From: Madurella fahalii
Taxonomy: Eukaryota > Ascomycota > Sordariomycetes > Sordariales
Assembly: GCA_029876055.1 (NCBI GenBank)
Contig: CM056875.1
Coordinates: forward strand, 8,953,001 to 9,017,000
Direction of reading: 5' to 3'
Length of the DNA: 64,000 nucleotides
The translations under genes and the position numbers were made by a program. This document shows positions 22,840 through 33,291 of the stretch, one piece after another (the first letter of the stretch is position 1; each line of letters begins with the position of its first letter). A model generated the notes under the pieces. It was not told the DNA's origin, did not search any database, and saw only the letters and a list, made by a program, of their open reading frames with translations.

Positions 22840-24557
22840 ATGCCAAAAGTTCACCTCCTCGATTACGTTGCCGGCAATGTGCGCAGCCTGGTCAATGCCA
22901 TTGAGAAGATTGGCTACGAAGTCGAATGGATCCGGTCACCAGAAGAAGTCGCCAATGCTGAGGTAGGGACGGTTAGCCGGTTTAGATGTCTAAGGCAGCT
23001 AATACCCTTTCTCGAGGACAGAAGCTAATCCTCCCCGGCGTCGGCCACTTCGGCCACTGCCTTTCTCAACTCTCCTCGGCCGGCTATCTACCTTCGCTTC
23101 GCGCGCACATAGATGCCGGGAAGCCGTTCATGGGCATCTGTGTTGGATTGCAGGCACTATTCTCAGGGTCTGCTGAAGATCCGGACTGTCCTGGACTCGG
23201 TCTCATTCCCGGGCAGCTCGACCGATTCGACCATACGGCGAAAGCCGTCCCGCACATTGGGTGGAATAACGCATCGTGCTCCACGAACCCGACTCTCTAC
23301 GGCTTGCAACCTGATTCGAAATACTACTACGTTCACTCTTACAAGTACCCTTACACCAAGGGAGAGCTCGAGAATCTCGGATGGGCGGTTGCGACTGGCA
23401 CATACGAGGAAGAGACGTTTGTCGGTGCGGTAGCGAAAGGAAACGTCCTGGCCACGCAGTTCCACCCCGAGAAGAGCGGCGTGGCAGGGCTGAGGGTGAT
23501 CCGTGCTTTCCTTGACGGAAGCGAGGCCAAGGTCCTTGCCGAGCACCCTCCGCAAGAGGTCAACGGTGGCGTGGAGGAGATGATAGCACGGGAAGGCTTG
23601 ACGAGGCGCGTGATCGCATGCCTCGATGTGCGGACAAATGACCAAGGTGATCTCGTAGTGACCAAAGGGGATCAATACGATGTGCGTGAGAAGTCGGCAG
23701 ATCGATCAGTACGGAACCTTGGCAAGCCGGTTGAGATGGCGAAAAGATACTACGAACAGGGGGCAGACGAAGTCACCTTCTTGAACATCACATCCTTCCG
23801 CGACTGCCCGGTCGCTGACCTGCCGATGCTGGAGATCCTGCGGAGGACGTCCGAGACCGTGTTCGTGCCCCTGACGATAGGCGGCGGTATCCGCGATACG
23901 GTCGACGTTGACGGAACGAAGGTCTCTGCACTAGAGATTGCCACCATGTACTTCAAGAGCGGCGCCGACAAGGTGTCTATCGGAAGCGATGCAGTTCTGG
24001 CTGCAGAGGAGTACTACAGGGGTGGAAAGGCACTGTTCGGCAACACCGCCATCGAGCAGATTAGCAAGGCGTACGGCAACCAGGCCGTAGTCGTCAGTGT
24101 GGACCCAAAGAGGGTGTATGTGCCCAAGCCGGACGCCACACGCCACGCGCTCATCAAGACCAAGTTTCCCGGTCCCAAGGGGGAGGAGTTTTGCTGGTAC
24201 GCATGCACAATCAAGGGAGGCCGGGAGACCAGAGACCTCGATGTTGTCGAGCTTACCCAGGCGGTCGAAGCTATGGGAGCGGGAGAAATCCTGCTCAACT
24301 GCATCGATAAGGACGGTACCAATAGTGGCTTCGATCTAGAGCTGATAATACAGGTAAAGGAGGCCATCAGGATACCGGTCATTGCTAGCAGCGGCGCCGG
24401 CAATCCTGGACACTTCCTCGAGGTTTTCCAGAAGACGGCCACAGATGCTGCCCTGGGTGCTGGCATGTTCCATAGGGGCGAGTACACAGTCCAGCAAGTA
24501 AAAGATCATCTAGGTGCGAACGGCTTAGCGGTCAGGCAGTTCGAGGGAGATCTATGA
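22840..24557 (+). CDS. HIS7: imidazole glycerol phosphate synthase, bifunctional HisH-HisF
   Basis: Two exons (22840-22962, 23022-24557; 59-bp intron, phase 0) give 552 aa. Residues 1-210 are the class-I glutamine amidotransferase half: LILPGVGHFG, the nucleophile Cys81 in GICVGLQALF, and the His-Glu pair in FHPEKSG. Residues from about 225 are the HisF cyclase barrel: RVIACLDVR, catalytic Asp in this strand, TSFRDCP, LTIGGGIRD, GADKVSIGSD, ILLNCIDKDGT (the second catalytic Asp) and VIASSGAGNPGHF. It converts PRFAR plus glutamine to IGP and AICAR, step five of histidine synthesis, linking it to purine salvage. Length and fusion order are normal for fungi. Convergent with the antizyme gene. 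Confidence 0.97.
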
Positions 24558-24880
24558 CGATTGACAAATACGCTGGCATCACCCCTAGGGCCGTGTCTAG
24601 TATGAACCAATGTAGTTCCCTGAAGATCTGATAGATAACTAACGCGTAATGCTTCCACAACCATATGAAGAATGCAATGACCTTCTTGGGTTGAACGAAG
24701 AATGTACCGAGCACCAGTCGCCTTGCTACTTGCATCGTATGGGGAAGTTGCACCCGTAAAACCACGTGAAAATAAAAACGACTTCAATATGAAAGAGACG
24801 TGAAGAAGGGGGGCTCTATAAAGTCCCCATGAAATAACCCAAGACAAAAAGGAAACCCACCCAATGGAGGCCGCATGCGC

Positions 24881-25942
24881 CTAAACTTCCATACCCATGA
24901 ATAACCAGCGGCTGCTCACGACGTCGAATCCCGACGTCCAAAAGTCAAGTGTAGTCAGCGAGAAACCCGCCCACTGAAGACCCTTTGTCAATGCTCTGGT
25001 ATCCTCCTCAGGTATCGACCGCTCAAGGCAGATGACCATGTGCGAACAAGCAAACGGACCTTCAGCCAGCTCGATGAGAGCGACAAGTCTGCTTTCGTAT
25101 TAGCAACCGGCCCACCAAATAAAAAAGGCAAGAAGTGATGGGCAGAGGACAAGACGTACGCCTGCTTCAAGTCGCGACTGATGGAGTGTGAATCGAAGAA
25201 GACAAACAGCGACCTGGTTTCCCGGCTGACATCCTCGGCCACAAATGCACGGAAACTGGAGCCGCCCGCATAATCCCAGATTTCCATCCAGCCGCGGATG
25301 CCGCCGTGGACGGCGACGCCGTAGCCCCGGCGACTGCCCATCACGGTTGCATCCGAGATGGGGAAGTCATCGGGCGGCGTCAGCTGTCCGTTGGGCGCAA
25401 TGGCCGACGGGAGTCCGGCGGAGCCCTGTCGTCCGACATCCATGGTCCCTTGATCGCTGTCGAAACTGCTGTTGTAAACACCCGCCAGGCCGGAGTGCTG
25501 CGGCGCCGAGTTCCCCTCACCCAGAAACATGGCGCGCAGCGTCTCGCAAAAGAATCTCTCACATTCTTCCCTGATGCGGAGTGCTGCCCCCCCTCGGCGG
25601 CGCTGCCAAGCACTGCTGTCGGCGCTAGTGCTCGAGCCGGAACGACGACCACGCATGCTGGCGCGCGATGATGACTTGTTCGCCTTTGGAGTCAGCGCGA
25701 GCTCGTTGGTCGTCGTGAGGGCCGCGAGGGGGGGGCTTGATGGCGGCGATGGGAGTCCCGTAGAAGGGACCTCAGGAATACCACTCGGCCCCTGCAGCGC
25801 CCGTAGTGCAGTAGTGGAGGCCCTTCAGCGAGGCCGTGGCAGCGTCGACAATGTAGCAGCTGGCGAGGATATTGGCCTGACGGACAATGCCCTCGCCATA
25901 ATTACTACTACTTTGATTGTTTGATTGTTTCATGGGCGCCAT
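24881..25942 (-). CDS. OAZ1: ornithine decarboxylase antizyme, expressed by programmed +1 frameshift
   Basis: The first reading frame starts at the ATG at 25942 (a second ATG at 25933) and runs 56 codons to a UGA at 25774-25772. The second frame is +1, entered by skipping the U of that UGA (codon UCC, then GAG GUC CCU), and runs to an intron at 25159-25089 (GTACGT donor, phase 2) and on to the UAG at 24883. The full product is 329 aa. The C-terminal part (GWMEIWDYAGGSSFRAFV, LFVFFD, ALIELAEG, FACSHMVICLER and LTKGLQWAGFSLTTLDFW) is the conserved antizyme fold that binds ornithine decarboxylase monomers and sends them to the proteasome. Polyamines raise frameshifting, giving feedback control. 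A gene finder that allows only one frame would drop the first 56 residues. Codons and splice phase leave no alternative intron that avoids the UGA. Confidence 0.92.
25089..25159 (-). other. intron of antizyme gene
   Basis: 71 bp, GTACGT donor and AAAGCAG acceptor, phase 2, within the conserved C-terminal domain (DLKQ-A/LVALIELAEG). Confidence 0.85.
25754..25777 (-). promoter_or_regulatory. antizyme +1 frameshift site with 3' hairpin
   Basis: UCC (25777-25775) precedes UGA (25774-25772), the same shift codon and stop as in many animal and fission-yeast antizymes. Directly after the stop, GGUCCC (25771-25766) can pair with GGGACU (25759-25754) around a 6-nt loop, one pair being G-U. This is a candidate stimulator. 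The next base after UGA is G rather than the U common in animals. Confidence 0.85.
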
Positions 25943-27343
25943 GGCTGCTAGATGCCAGATTGTTGGTTGCGGGACGGAACTGCGAGGTGTGATGGCTGCG
26001 ATTCGGCTGGTGGAAGGCCGCGGCGAGTGCTGTTGATTGCGTTATTGGTTTCGGTCGATTGATCGAGTTATCTCGACGGAATCAGGGAAAGGGCACCGAA
26101 GGCGGGAGGCCTTTGTGGAGGGGTTTAAATGCTGTTGACTCGAGTAAGCTGGAAGTTTCGGTGAGTTCAGCGAAAATCGAGAACAAGAGACAGCAAAGTG
26201 GGGTTTTCTTGGCGCTGGAAGTCTACTGGTCACGTGGTGTGAAAGGTGGGGCGGTGGCGGAAAGAGAAAATAGAGACCGAATCGACGCCAGCTGGCAGTC
26301 AAGTTTATAACATTTTGGAGTTCCGTCAACCACTCCCGTCTCTAGGCCCGAACGGTGCACCAGAGATAAAACGTCTCGTGGCTGGAAGCTTCGGATAGAG
26401 AGCAGGCCGCCAAACGATTGGCCGGGCTCCACGAGCTCCCCAAAGCCCAACTGAAGGAAGCTAGTTAGGGTACACCAGGCGTCCTTACGGCCGGGCGTAG
26501 TCCTCTCAGCCCGGTTCGGCCCAAACACTTGTGCCACACTTTAGTGTACTAGTAGATATCTTCTGCGGCAACCGCCACGCATGCTAATGCGCGAGGGCAA
26601 GTTGTATCGGGCGCTTAGCGGGCTTTTAAACAATTGCTCGGGGCAGTCTCGGGCTTTCGCCGGAACTGCGATGGTTGCGAGCACAAGGCGCTTTACTCCC
26701 GTTTCGGGCTGCTGTGGGGCCGCCAAGAGGCCCCGGTCTTCGTCTCCGCCCTGCTCCATCAACACCGACTGGGCATGTACTGACGCCAAATGCGATATGC
26801 TCGGCTCATACCTCCGTCGCTTTGCAATGACTGAGCTAAAAGCCGACAAAGTACCATCGGCTTTATCATCAACACGGACCCTTGGAGCGCGGACACGGCC
26901 CGGCAGTTGATGCAGGGATAGCCCCGCACAAAACGTCACTGATAAAGTTCCTGACATCGATAAGGCGGGAACAATGCGGGGAGTGTCAGGTGCTTCTATT
27001 TGGCATCAAATCATGCCTTTGCGTCAACTCTCCGTGAAACTTGGACAGACGATTGGCTGTCACAGTCCGCCTTCATTCGGTCAGCCCGGCTCCCCGTGTA
27101 GCAGGGGCTGTTGTCAAGTGACATCGCAAGTTGCTCCCTGGCATTCAACAACTGCTCGTTCCGTTGTCCCGAATGATCCGGCAGAAGAAACAACCTGATA
27201 CTTAAACTTGACCATTTTGTCTCTGCCCGCTATATGAAGAGATATGCCTCCGTCTCCCGCCCGTCGACGTTGACTGCTCAAGATCCGATGCCACTGATCA
27301 GCAAAAAGAACGACCCGGAACTCAGCGACCGCAGCCAGTAGCC
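25943..27343. other. antizyme and Yippee-gene divergent intergenic region
   Basis: 1.4 kb without a supported gene. The part nearest 25943 is the antizyme 5' leader and promoter. Open stretches at 26541-26957 and 26581-26910 are antisense to each other and show no domain. Confidence 0.5.
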
Positions 27344-28249
27344 ATGTTCGAGATCATGTCCCTAAGAAGGGGCAGCGCACCACCGCCTCCAGACAACGGT
27401 CCGCGCTTCCCTCTCTACCTCCTCCCTACCCTCCGCGTCCCGTTCCGTCGCCGCCGAGGCTCCGAACCCGGGCGGGAATACTCGCCACCAACAATATCCG
27501 AACGGACCTCCCCCCCCAGCCCAATACCTTCGCTCTCCAGCTCACCCCTCTCGACCGGCTCAGGTTCTCCAACCTCACCCACCAGCCCGGAAACCCCTCG
27601 ACACTTCTTCCACGAGACACCGAACGCGACCGTCTTCCGCACCCAACCTGACACGCTCCGCTGTGCCGGCTGCGCGACCGACCTCGCCTATCATGCCCAG
27701 ATAGTAAGCAAGGGCTTCATGGGCCGCCACGGCCGCGCCTACCTCGTCTCGCCGCCGTCGGCGCAGTCGACGCCGAGCTGTCCGCGGTCGCCGCTCAACC
27801 CGGGTCCGGAGGCGGGGACGGCAGAGGCAGCGGACCTGGTCAACATCCGCGTGGGGCGGCCCGAGGACAGGCAGCTCGTCACGGGGCCGCACGTGGTGGC
27901 CGACATCAGCTGCGTCGGGTGCGGGACCGTGGTGGGGTGGAAGTACGTCGACGCAAAGGACGCGGCCCAGAAGTACAAGGTGGGCAAGTTCATCCTCGAG
28001 ACGAGGAAGGTGGTGGGGTTTCGGAGCTGGGAGGACGCCCCTCACTCACCCTCCTACCCAGACGGCGCCAACACGTGGTACTCTGGAGAAGAAGAGGGTG
28101 ACCGTGAAAGCGTCGTCGTCTTCGATTCCCAGGATGAAGACGAGTGCGAGGATATCTTTGCGGGTGTGTGGGATGCCAAACTGGCGGCGCGGCGGCGAAG
28201 AAGTAAAGTTGCCAATATGAGGCGTGAGGGCGGCGCCGCGGCGGCATAA
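27344..28249 (+). CDS. Yippee-like zinc-binding protein
   Basis: Intronless, 301 aa. Residues 1-85 are Pro/Ser-rich and disordered. The Yippee/Mis18-type fold begins at about residue 90: RCAGCATDLAYHAQIVSKGFMGRHGRAYLV, an inserted Ser/Pro stretch (about 137-160), then VNIRVGRPEDRQLVTGPHVVADISCVGCGTVVGWKYV and FILETRK. The two CxxC knuckles (RCAGC and SCVGC) would bind one zinc. The tail is acidic, then Arg-rich. Yippee proteins are linked to cell-cycle and ubiquitin-ligase roles (GID4-like beta-tent fold); the role here is unknown. The insertion between the two halves is typical of fungal members. 3' of the gene a poly-T run (28389-28425) may mark the transcript end. Confidence 0.85.
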   Translation: MFEIMSLRRGSAPPPPDNGPRFPLYLLPTLRVPFRRRRGSEPGREYSPPTISERTSPPSPIPSLSSSPLSTGSGSPTSPTSPETPRHFFHETPNATVFRTQPDTLRCAGCATDLAYHAQIVSKGFMGRHGRAYLVSPPSAQSTPSCPRSPLNPGPEAGTAEAADLVNIRVGRPEDRQLVTGPHVVADISCVGCGTVVGWKYVDAKDAAQKYKVGKFILETRKVVGFRSWEDAPHSPSYPDGANTWYSGEEEGDRESVVVFDSQDEDECEDIFAGVWDAKLAARRRRSKVANMRREGGAAAA

Positions 28250-28870
28250 TGGTTTGCTTTCCGATGCCAGACGATCCCTGGCTGGGCGGTATTCTCCTTT
28301 CGAGGAGTTGCCGTTGGGATTGAAGCCTTCTAACCCACTTTCTATCTTTCTATTCCCCCTCTGCCCAAAAGAGGGCTCGAGTAATCCTTTTTTTTTTTTT
28401 TGTGTTTTGTTTTTTGTTTTTTATAGTCTGGGGCAACGATCATGATTACTCTCCCCACATTACGGAAACGGCGTACGGGGCACAGGGGTAAGACCAGCAT
28501 CAGGATAGGTGGCACAGAACGGCAGAAACGCATTGATACCCTGAAGTCACGGACAAACAAGTACTAAGGAGGGTGCATCGGGGAAGGGGTGCGTTGAGTA
28601 ATGGGGCTTTAGACTTCCGATTTGCACGGGTTTCGGGCAACCCCAAGACACGTGCTCTTAAATTTTAACATCAGGTGTCCTCTCTATGGAGCAGCGCACT
28701 GCCCCTTTAACTATAATTCTCATTCCATATGCCACATGCCACGGCCCTTGAACAGCGGCGCCCCTGCTGCTGTGACCTGATCACCTTATTGCTCCTTCAA
28801 TATACTAATAGGCTAGCGTACACACCCCGACCATAACCGGGGTTGCACCGCACTTTCCAGCTACGTCGCC
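28250..28870. other. convergent 3' region of YPEL-like and Dug1 genes
   Basis: No gene. A long T-run with TTTTG repeats (28389-28425) follows the Yippee-like gene. Confidence 0.55.
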
Positions 28871-30562
28871 CTAGTTCATGGGTTCCTCGGCAGCGTAGTG
28901 CAGGTAGGCGCCCAGAAGCTTGATGCCCTCAATGTAATTCCTCTTGTCGAGCTTCTCGTTGATGGAATGAGCACCATCTGTCGAGCTACCCATCGGCAGG
29001 AGCAGCACATTCTTGCCGGTCGCCTGCTCGAAGGTGAGTGTCACCGGGATGCTGCCGCCCTCGCGAGTAAAGTCAGGCTTGACGCCCCAGACGCGCTCCG
29101 TGGCTTTGGCCGCGGCGGCGAAGTTCCAGTGGTTTGGGCTGGCGACCCACCACTTGCCCGTGTGCTGGGCATACACCTTCATATTGTTCTTTGAGTTGAG
29201 CTTCTTGAAGACGTCTTCGACATAGCGGTACACAGCCTCGTTGGTCAGATCAATGTCCATGTTGGGGACCGTCCGGATCGAGAACTTGCCAATGACCTTG
29301 GCAGGGATAACAGTCTTTGCGCCGGGGCTAGAGAAGGCACCTTCGATGCCGTGCACGGAAAGCGAAGGGTAACGCCACCGGGCCATCAGCGTGCGCTTCT
29401 TGTCTTCGAAGATGGATGTCTTGCTCCCCAGAGACTGGTGCAGCGTCTCCATGGTGAACGAGATGTTATCGTACAGACCCTCCTCCTCCGCGGTCACCGG
29501 GGCGACCTGCTCGGCAATGCCCGGGATCAGGATCGTGCCCTCCGTGTCGACCAGCGAGCCCAGGATGCGCACCAGATCGGTCATAGGCTCCTGCGCGGTG
29601 CCGCCAAAGACACCGCTGTGGAGATCGGCGCCGGGTCCCCACACTTCGACGCTGTAGTAGTTGCACCCACGCAGGCCGTAGGTCAGACAGGGCCGCTCGG
29701 TGCCGAGCCAGTAATTGTCGCTGATGCAGACTGCGTCGGCATCGGCGAAGAACTTCTTGCCCTCGGCGTTGATAAGGTCGTCAAGGCCTTCCGAGCCGTA
29801 CTCCTCCATACCCTCGAAGCACATCAGCAGGTTGACGGGGAAATCGATGCCAGCGGCCTTGTGCGCCTCGATGGCGTTCAGCCAGCCCAACACGGGGCCC
29901 TTGTCATCGCTCGAGCCACGGCCGCACATTCGGCCATCCTCCATGACCGTCAACTCAAACGGCTCTGTGTCCCAGCCATCGGTCTTCTCAGCGGGCTGCA
30001 CGTCGTAGTGGCCGTAGACCAGAATGGTGCGCTTGTTCTTGTCGTTTCCGTAGCGGGCAAGCACAGCGGGGGGGAGGTCGAGGTCAGTGCCGGGCTGCTT
30101 GCCAAGAGGCCGCAGCTCAACCTGGGCTCCGAGCTTGGTGAGCTCGTCAGCGAGGAACTGGCCCATGCGGACGACATCGGGGCGGCGAGCTGCTTCACAC
30201 GAGACGGAGGGGATGGCGACGGCCTGGCGCAGTCGCTCAATAAAGGCATCGGACATGGCGTCCACCTTCTGGAAGTAACCGTCAAGTTGTGGCGCCATTT
30301 TGCGAGCTTGATGGGTGCGGAGCGAGTCGGTAAGATAGGGTCGAGAGCTCGGGAGTTGCGGCCGGCGTCGAGGGGGAGGCTGTGGGAAACGAGATGGGAC
30401 GGTGGTGATGCCTCGAGAAGAAATAGGACTAGCAAGGGAAGATCTTCTCGACAAGCAACGAAGTGCGCCGCTTGAAGAGATTAAATTGGAAGAGAAAAAG
30501 AGGGAAGTGCGGGGCATCGAGAAGAAGGGTGCTGCTGGAGGGGCACCCATTACGGAAAGCAA
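28871..30562 (-). CDS. DUG1: Cys-Gly metallodipeptidase Dug1 (M20A/CNDP family)
   Basis: Intronless, 563 aa from the ATG at 30562; the conserved enzyme begins at Met89 (30298, MAPQLDGYF). Metal and catalytic motifs are GHYDVQPA, SSDDKGPVLGW, CFEGMEEYGSEG, AVCISDNYWLG and REGGSIPVTL, with GAHSINEKLD near the C-terminus. Members hydrolyse Cys-Gly and, with partner subunits, degrade glutathione. Residues 1-88 are rich in Ser, Arg and Pro with few acidic residues (LRCLSRRSSLASPISSR), like a mitochondrial presequence. Because the second start directly precedes the core, one gene may give two forms by leaky scanning. The long open frame on the opposite strand (29351-30475) is a codon-bias shadow. 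Confidence 0.93.
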   Translation of the reverse strand: MLSVMGAPPAAPFFSMPRTSLFFSSNLISSSGALRCLSRRSSLASPISSRGITTVPSRFPQPPPRRRPQLPSSRPYLTDSLRTHQARKMAPQLDGYFQKVDAMSDAFIERLRQAVAIPSVSCEAARRPDVVRMGQFLADELTKLGAQVELRPLGKQPGTDLDLPPAVLARYGNDKNKRTILVYGHYDVQPAEKTDGWDTEPFELTVMEDGRMCGRGSSDDKGPVLGWLNAIEAHKAAGIDFPVNLLMCFEGMEEYGSEGLDDLINAEGKKFFADADAVCISDNYWLGTERPCLTYGLRGCNYYSVEVWGPGADLHSGVFGGTAQEPMTDLVRILGSLVDTEGTILIPGIAEQVAPVTAEEEGLYDNISFTMETLHQSLGSKTSIFEDKKRTLMARWRYPSLSVHGIEGAFSSPGAKTVIPAKVIGKFSIRTVPNMDIDLTNEAVYRYVEDVFKKLNSKNNMKVYAQHTGKWWVASPNHWNFAAAAKATERVWGVKPDFTREGGSIPVTLTFEQATGKNVLLLPMGSSTDGAHSINEKLDKRNYIEGIKLLGAYLHYAAEEPMN

Positions 30563-30785
30563 CGGTTGTTGCAGTCAGTGAGCTTTCCGTGCAGTGGCCC
30601 ACGCTCCACATCCGGGCCCCAAACCCAATAAGCCTGACCTCATTGGCCGCACTCTGCACCTCTTGGCAGCTCCAGTAGCAAAAATCGGTCGATGTGGAAG
30701 TCGGCACCTCGTGATCTAGCGTGCCTTTGCTTCGTCTCTTTTATTCCGATTAAGTAAGGGAAAACAGCTCGTTCCAGGATTCTGG

Positions 30786-30909
30786 CTCCCTGATCATAGG
30801 GAGGGGGCCCCATTCCGATCTTGCAACTTCGGTGGGGCCATCGTGGCCTTTTGGGCCTACTTTGAGAGTATTCCTTACGTGTATATGCTCTCTCTCTGAT
30901 CAAAGGGAG
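30786..30909. repeat. dispersed palindrome pair, copy 3
   Basis: CTCTCTCTGATCAAAGGGAG at 30890-30909 differs at two positions from the 20-mer at 9486 and 12784. A shorter form (CTCCCTGATCATAGGGAG) lies at 30786-30803. The 9.3-9.5 kb locus also has such a pair, suggesting the same degraded element. Confidence 0.65.
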
Positions 30910-33228
30910 CTTTAACTGCACACATTGTTTTGAGTTTGCTGGGCTGGGAACCTATTGCTGTAATTGCCTAGCCCCGTCTGTCTAGTAACTTTGGTTTTGT
31001 TCTTTTCTCTCGCTGCCTTCTCTGCTCTTTTAATTTGATAGGGTACCTAATATAGGTTGGTAATTAGGTAGGTATAGGCCGTATGCGCCTGGAATTATTA
31101 ATTTATTATACTTTGACCTTTATTGAAAGTATACTGTTTTAGTAATCTATCAGGTCATACTGGTAATGATTCCAGGCTGTGATTAATTTGGCCTCATAGT
31201 AGGCACCGACCACGGCAGTGCAAGCAGTCAGGATCTTATAAATAGCCTTGCGCATGCGTTTGGCCGCTTCAAGCTGTGGCTTTTGCGGCCTGCCTTAGGA
31301 CTCCCCGATCACGAACCTGAGAACTTAGGCGAGCCGACCGAGAGCAAGAGCGGCGATCAACTCCGGCAGCGCCAAGCAGTGGCAACCAGTTCCATCATAG
31401 GACCGACATACAGACAGACGGTACCTATCGTCAAAAGAAGTAGTTGTAGTATCTCAAGGCTGCACACCGTAATCAGAATCTCCTCAAAGTACAGTATCTC
31501 GTCCCGCAGCTCAGACAACAGCCAAAGAGCCGCAGATGTGCGTCCGACGCGAAACAAGACATGACAAATTGCAGTGAGCGCCAAATCATCCATGAGAGAA
31601 AATGCAGAATTCACGCACATGGGGCCATACATACTCTCTAGAGGCGGGTCGCTAGCTATATAACCTTAAATCAATGAAAACAGGAGCAGCAACGGCTGGG
31701 CTCGTTAATGCGCCCTGCCATATTCACTCTAATCTTGGATGACAGATGTGTTGCCTACTAACCCGGTGATCCACAGGAAAGGTCTTTGCTGCCCGCTTGC
31801 GCAAACGAAGGAGACTGCCATGGGTCATGGCGGCGAGGTATATTGACGCAGTGTTGACCCAGGCGCCGAGCGAGTCCGCTATCAGCGCATCACCAATCAA
31901 AAGAAGCCCCAGAAATATCAAGTTTCTGTACGACTGAGTTCGGCGATGACACGGGGAACGCAAGTCTCCACCCAGAATTTATCTCTCAATCTCATAGAAT
32001 AAGGTACCCCTTGGCAAAGAAGAGCAGCCTGGGGACTATGCTAATTTACAGACATGGCATCCAAATCTCTAAACGAGGAGATGCAACTGTTTCAGGGTTA
32101 ACAACTACCCATTGACCCCATTATTTGGATTGAGGGCACTTCGGATGCGACGGGGGAATGTCATACGGGCGCCCAGACTTCATGGTTGTTTAGCCCGTGG
32201 TCGAGATCACACCTGTTGCAAAAGCGGAACCGCAATTGCAATTGCACCTTAAGTGTCACAACACCAGTCACCAAAAGCGGAAACGGAACAAGGGGTAACA
32301 ACAAAACATGTACTGTACCAAAGCCAACGGGCTAGTGGCAAGTCCAAAGCCGGCGGAAAGCGAACAGCTGCAAAGGATATTACCTATCCTGGTGCAGGCT
32401 CAGTTTACAGAAACAGTCGTGGAACCCAATTTCGCAGTAGTCCCTCCAGTGCCCTCCACGGACACAGCTTTGTTACTGACTATTGCTGAGTGTTGTTCTC
32501 AGGACTTCTCTTGGTCCTTTATCAAGCGATCTCCAAGCGCGTCAATGTCATCCGTCGAATTGCCCAAGGTTTAGACGACAACTTGGCATGATCACCGCCA
32601 TCACGAATAGCCCCAATGCTCATTATAATTCGAGATACACATCTCGGCGTTCTGCCTTATCTTCGACAGGTGTCCGTGCAGTGTTAGAAAATGAAGGCTT
32701 GCAGGGATGAGGCTTCGTGACATTTCAATGCCCCTTCCTCATCCCCGCTGCTCCGTCAGGGGTTCGGTACGGCTTTTCATAATCATGGCGAGCACCTCTC
32801 CTCTTCACCCGCGGTGAGCTCCGAGTATGCTAGCTTGAAGATAAATAAAGTTGTCTTAGGGAGTTAAGCATAAATTGTGGGATCTTTGATAGAGCATTAT
32901 CTGAACCAGAGTAGAATATATAGGCAAATTCGACCCGACAAATATCAGCCAGCGGCTGCGGTCTGTTCCCAGGTCAACCCGACTGCTCGTTGACTGCCGT
33001 ACCGTTCAATGTGGACCTCCCGACAGACGGTTAAGGGCGGTGATGTCAGTTTACATGTGGTTCATAGCATGTACCCGGCGCAAACCGCCGAAGGAGTGCC
33101 GTGTTTCATCGAGTCTAAATTAAGGCCCCCTTGCTGGAACCATCCATAATGAGCCCGGTACTCGTTGTCCAAGCGGTATGTAGTACTACGGTATAGATAC
33201 CAAATCACATGTAATTATGGCCCTACCA

Positions 33229-33291
33229 ATGGTAGCGGTGTTCTGATAGCGGTGCTCTGATAGCGGTGCTCTGATAGCGGTGGTCTGAGAT
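33229..33291. repeat. 14-bp tandem repeat
   Basis: The unit GCTCTGATAGCGGT or its close variants (GTTCTGATAGCGGT) occurs three times in a row with partial copies on both sides. It lies in non-coding DNA. Confidence 0.85.

Noticed and set aside
29351..30475. 374-codon open frame on the plus strand
   Set aside because: It is antisense to the well-conserved DUG1 and arises from codon bias in the opposite frame; no domain.
31357..31963. Two short hydrophobic open stretches on the minus strand
   Set aside because: No convincing splice joins, start or family; treated as possible remnants only.
33229..33291. Tandem 14-bp repeat considered as a CRISPR array
   Set aside because: Units are contiguous without spacers, and the genome is eukaryotic.
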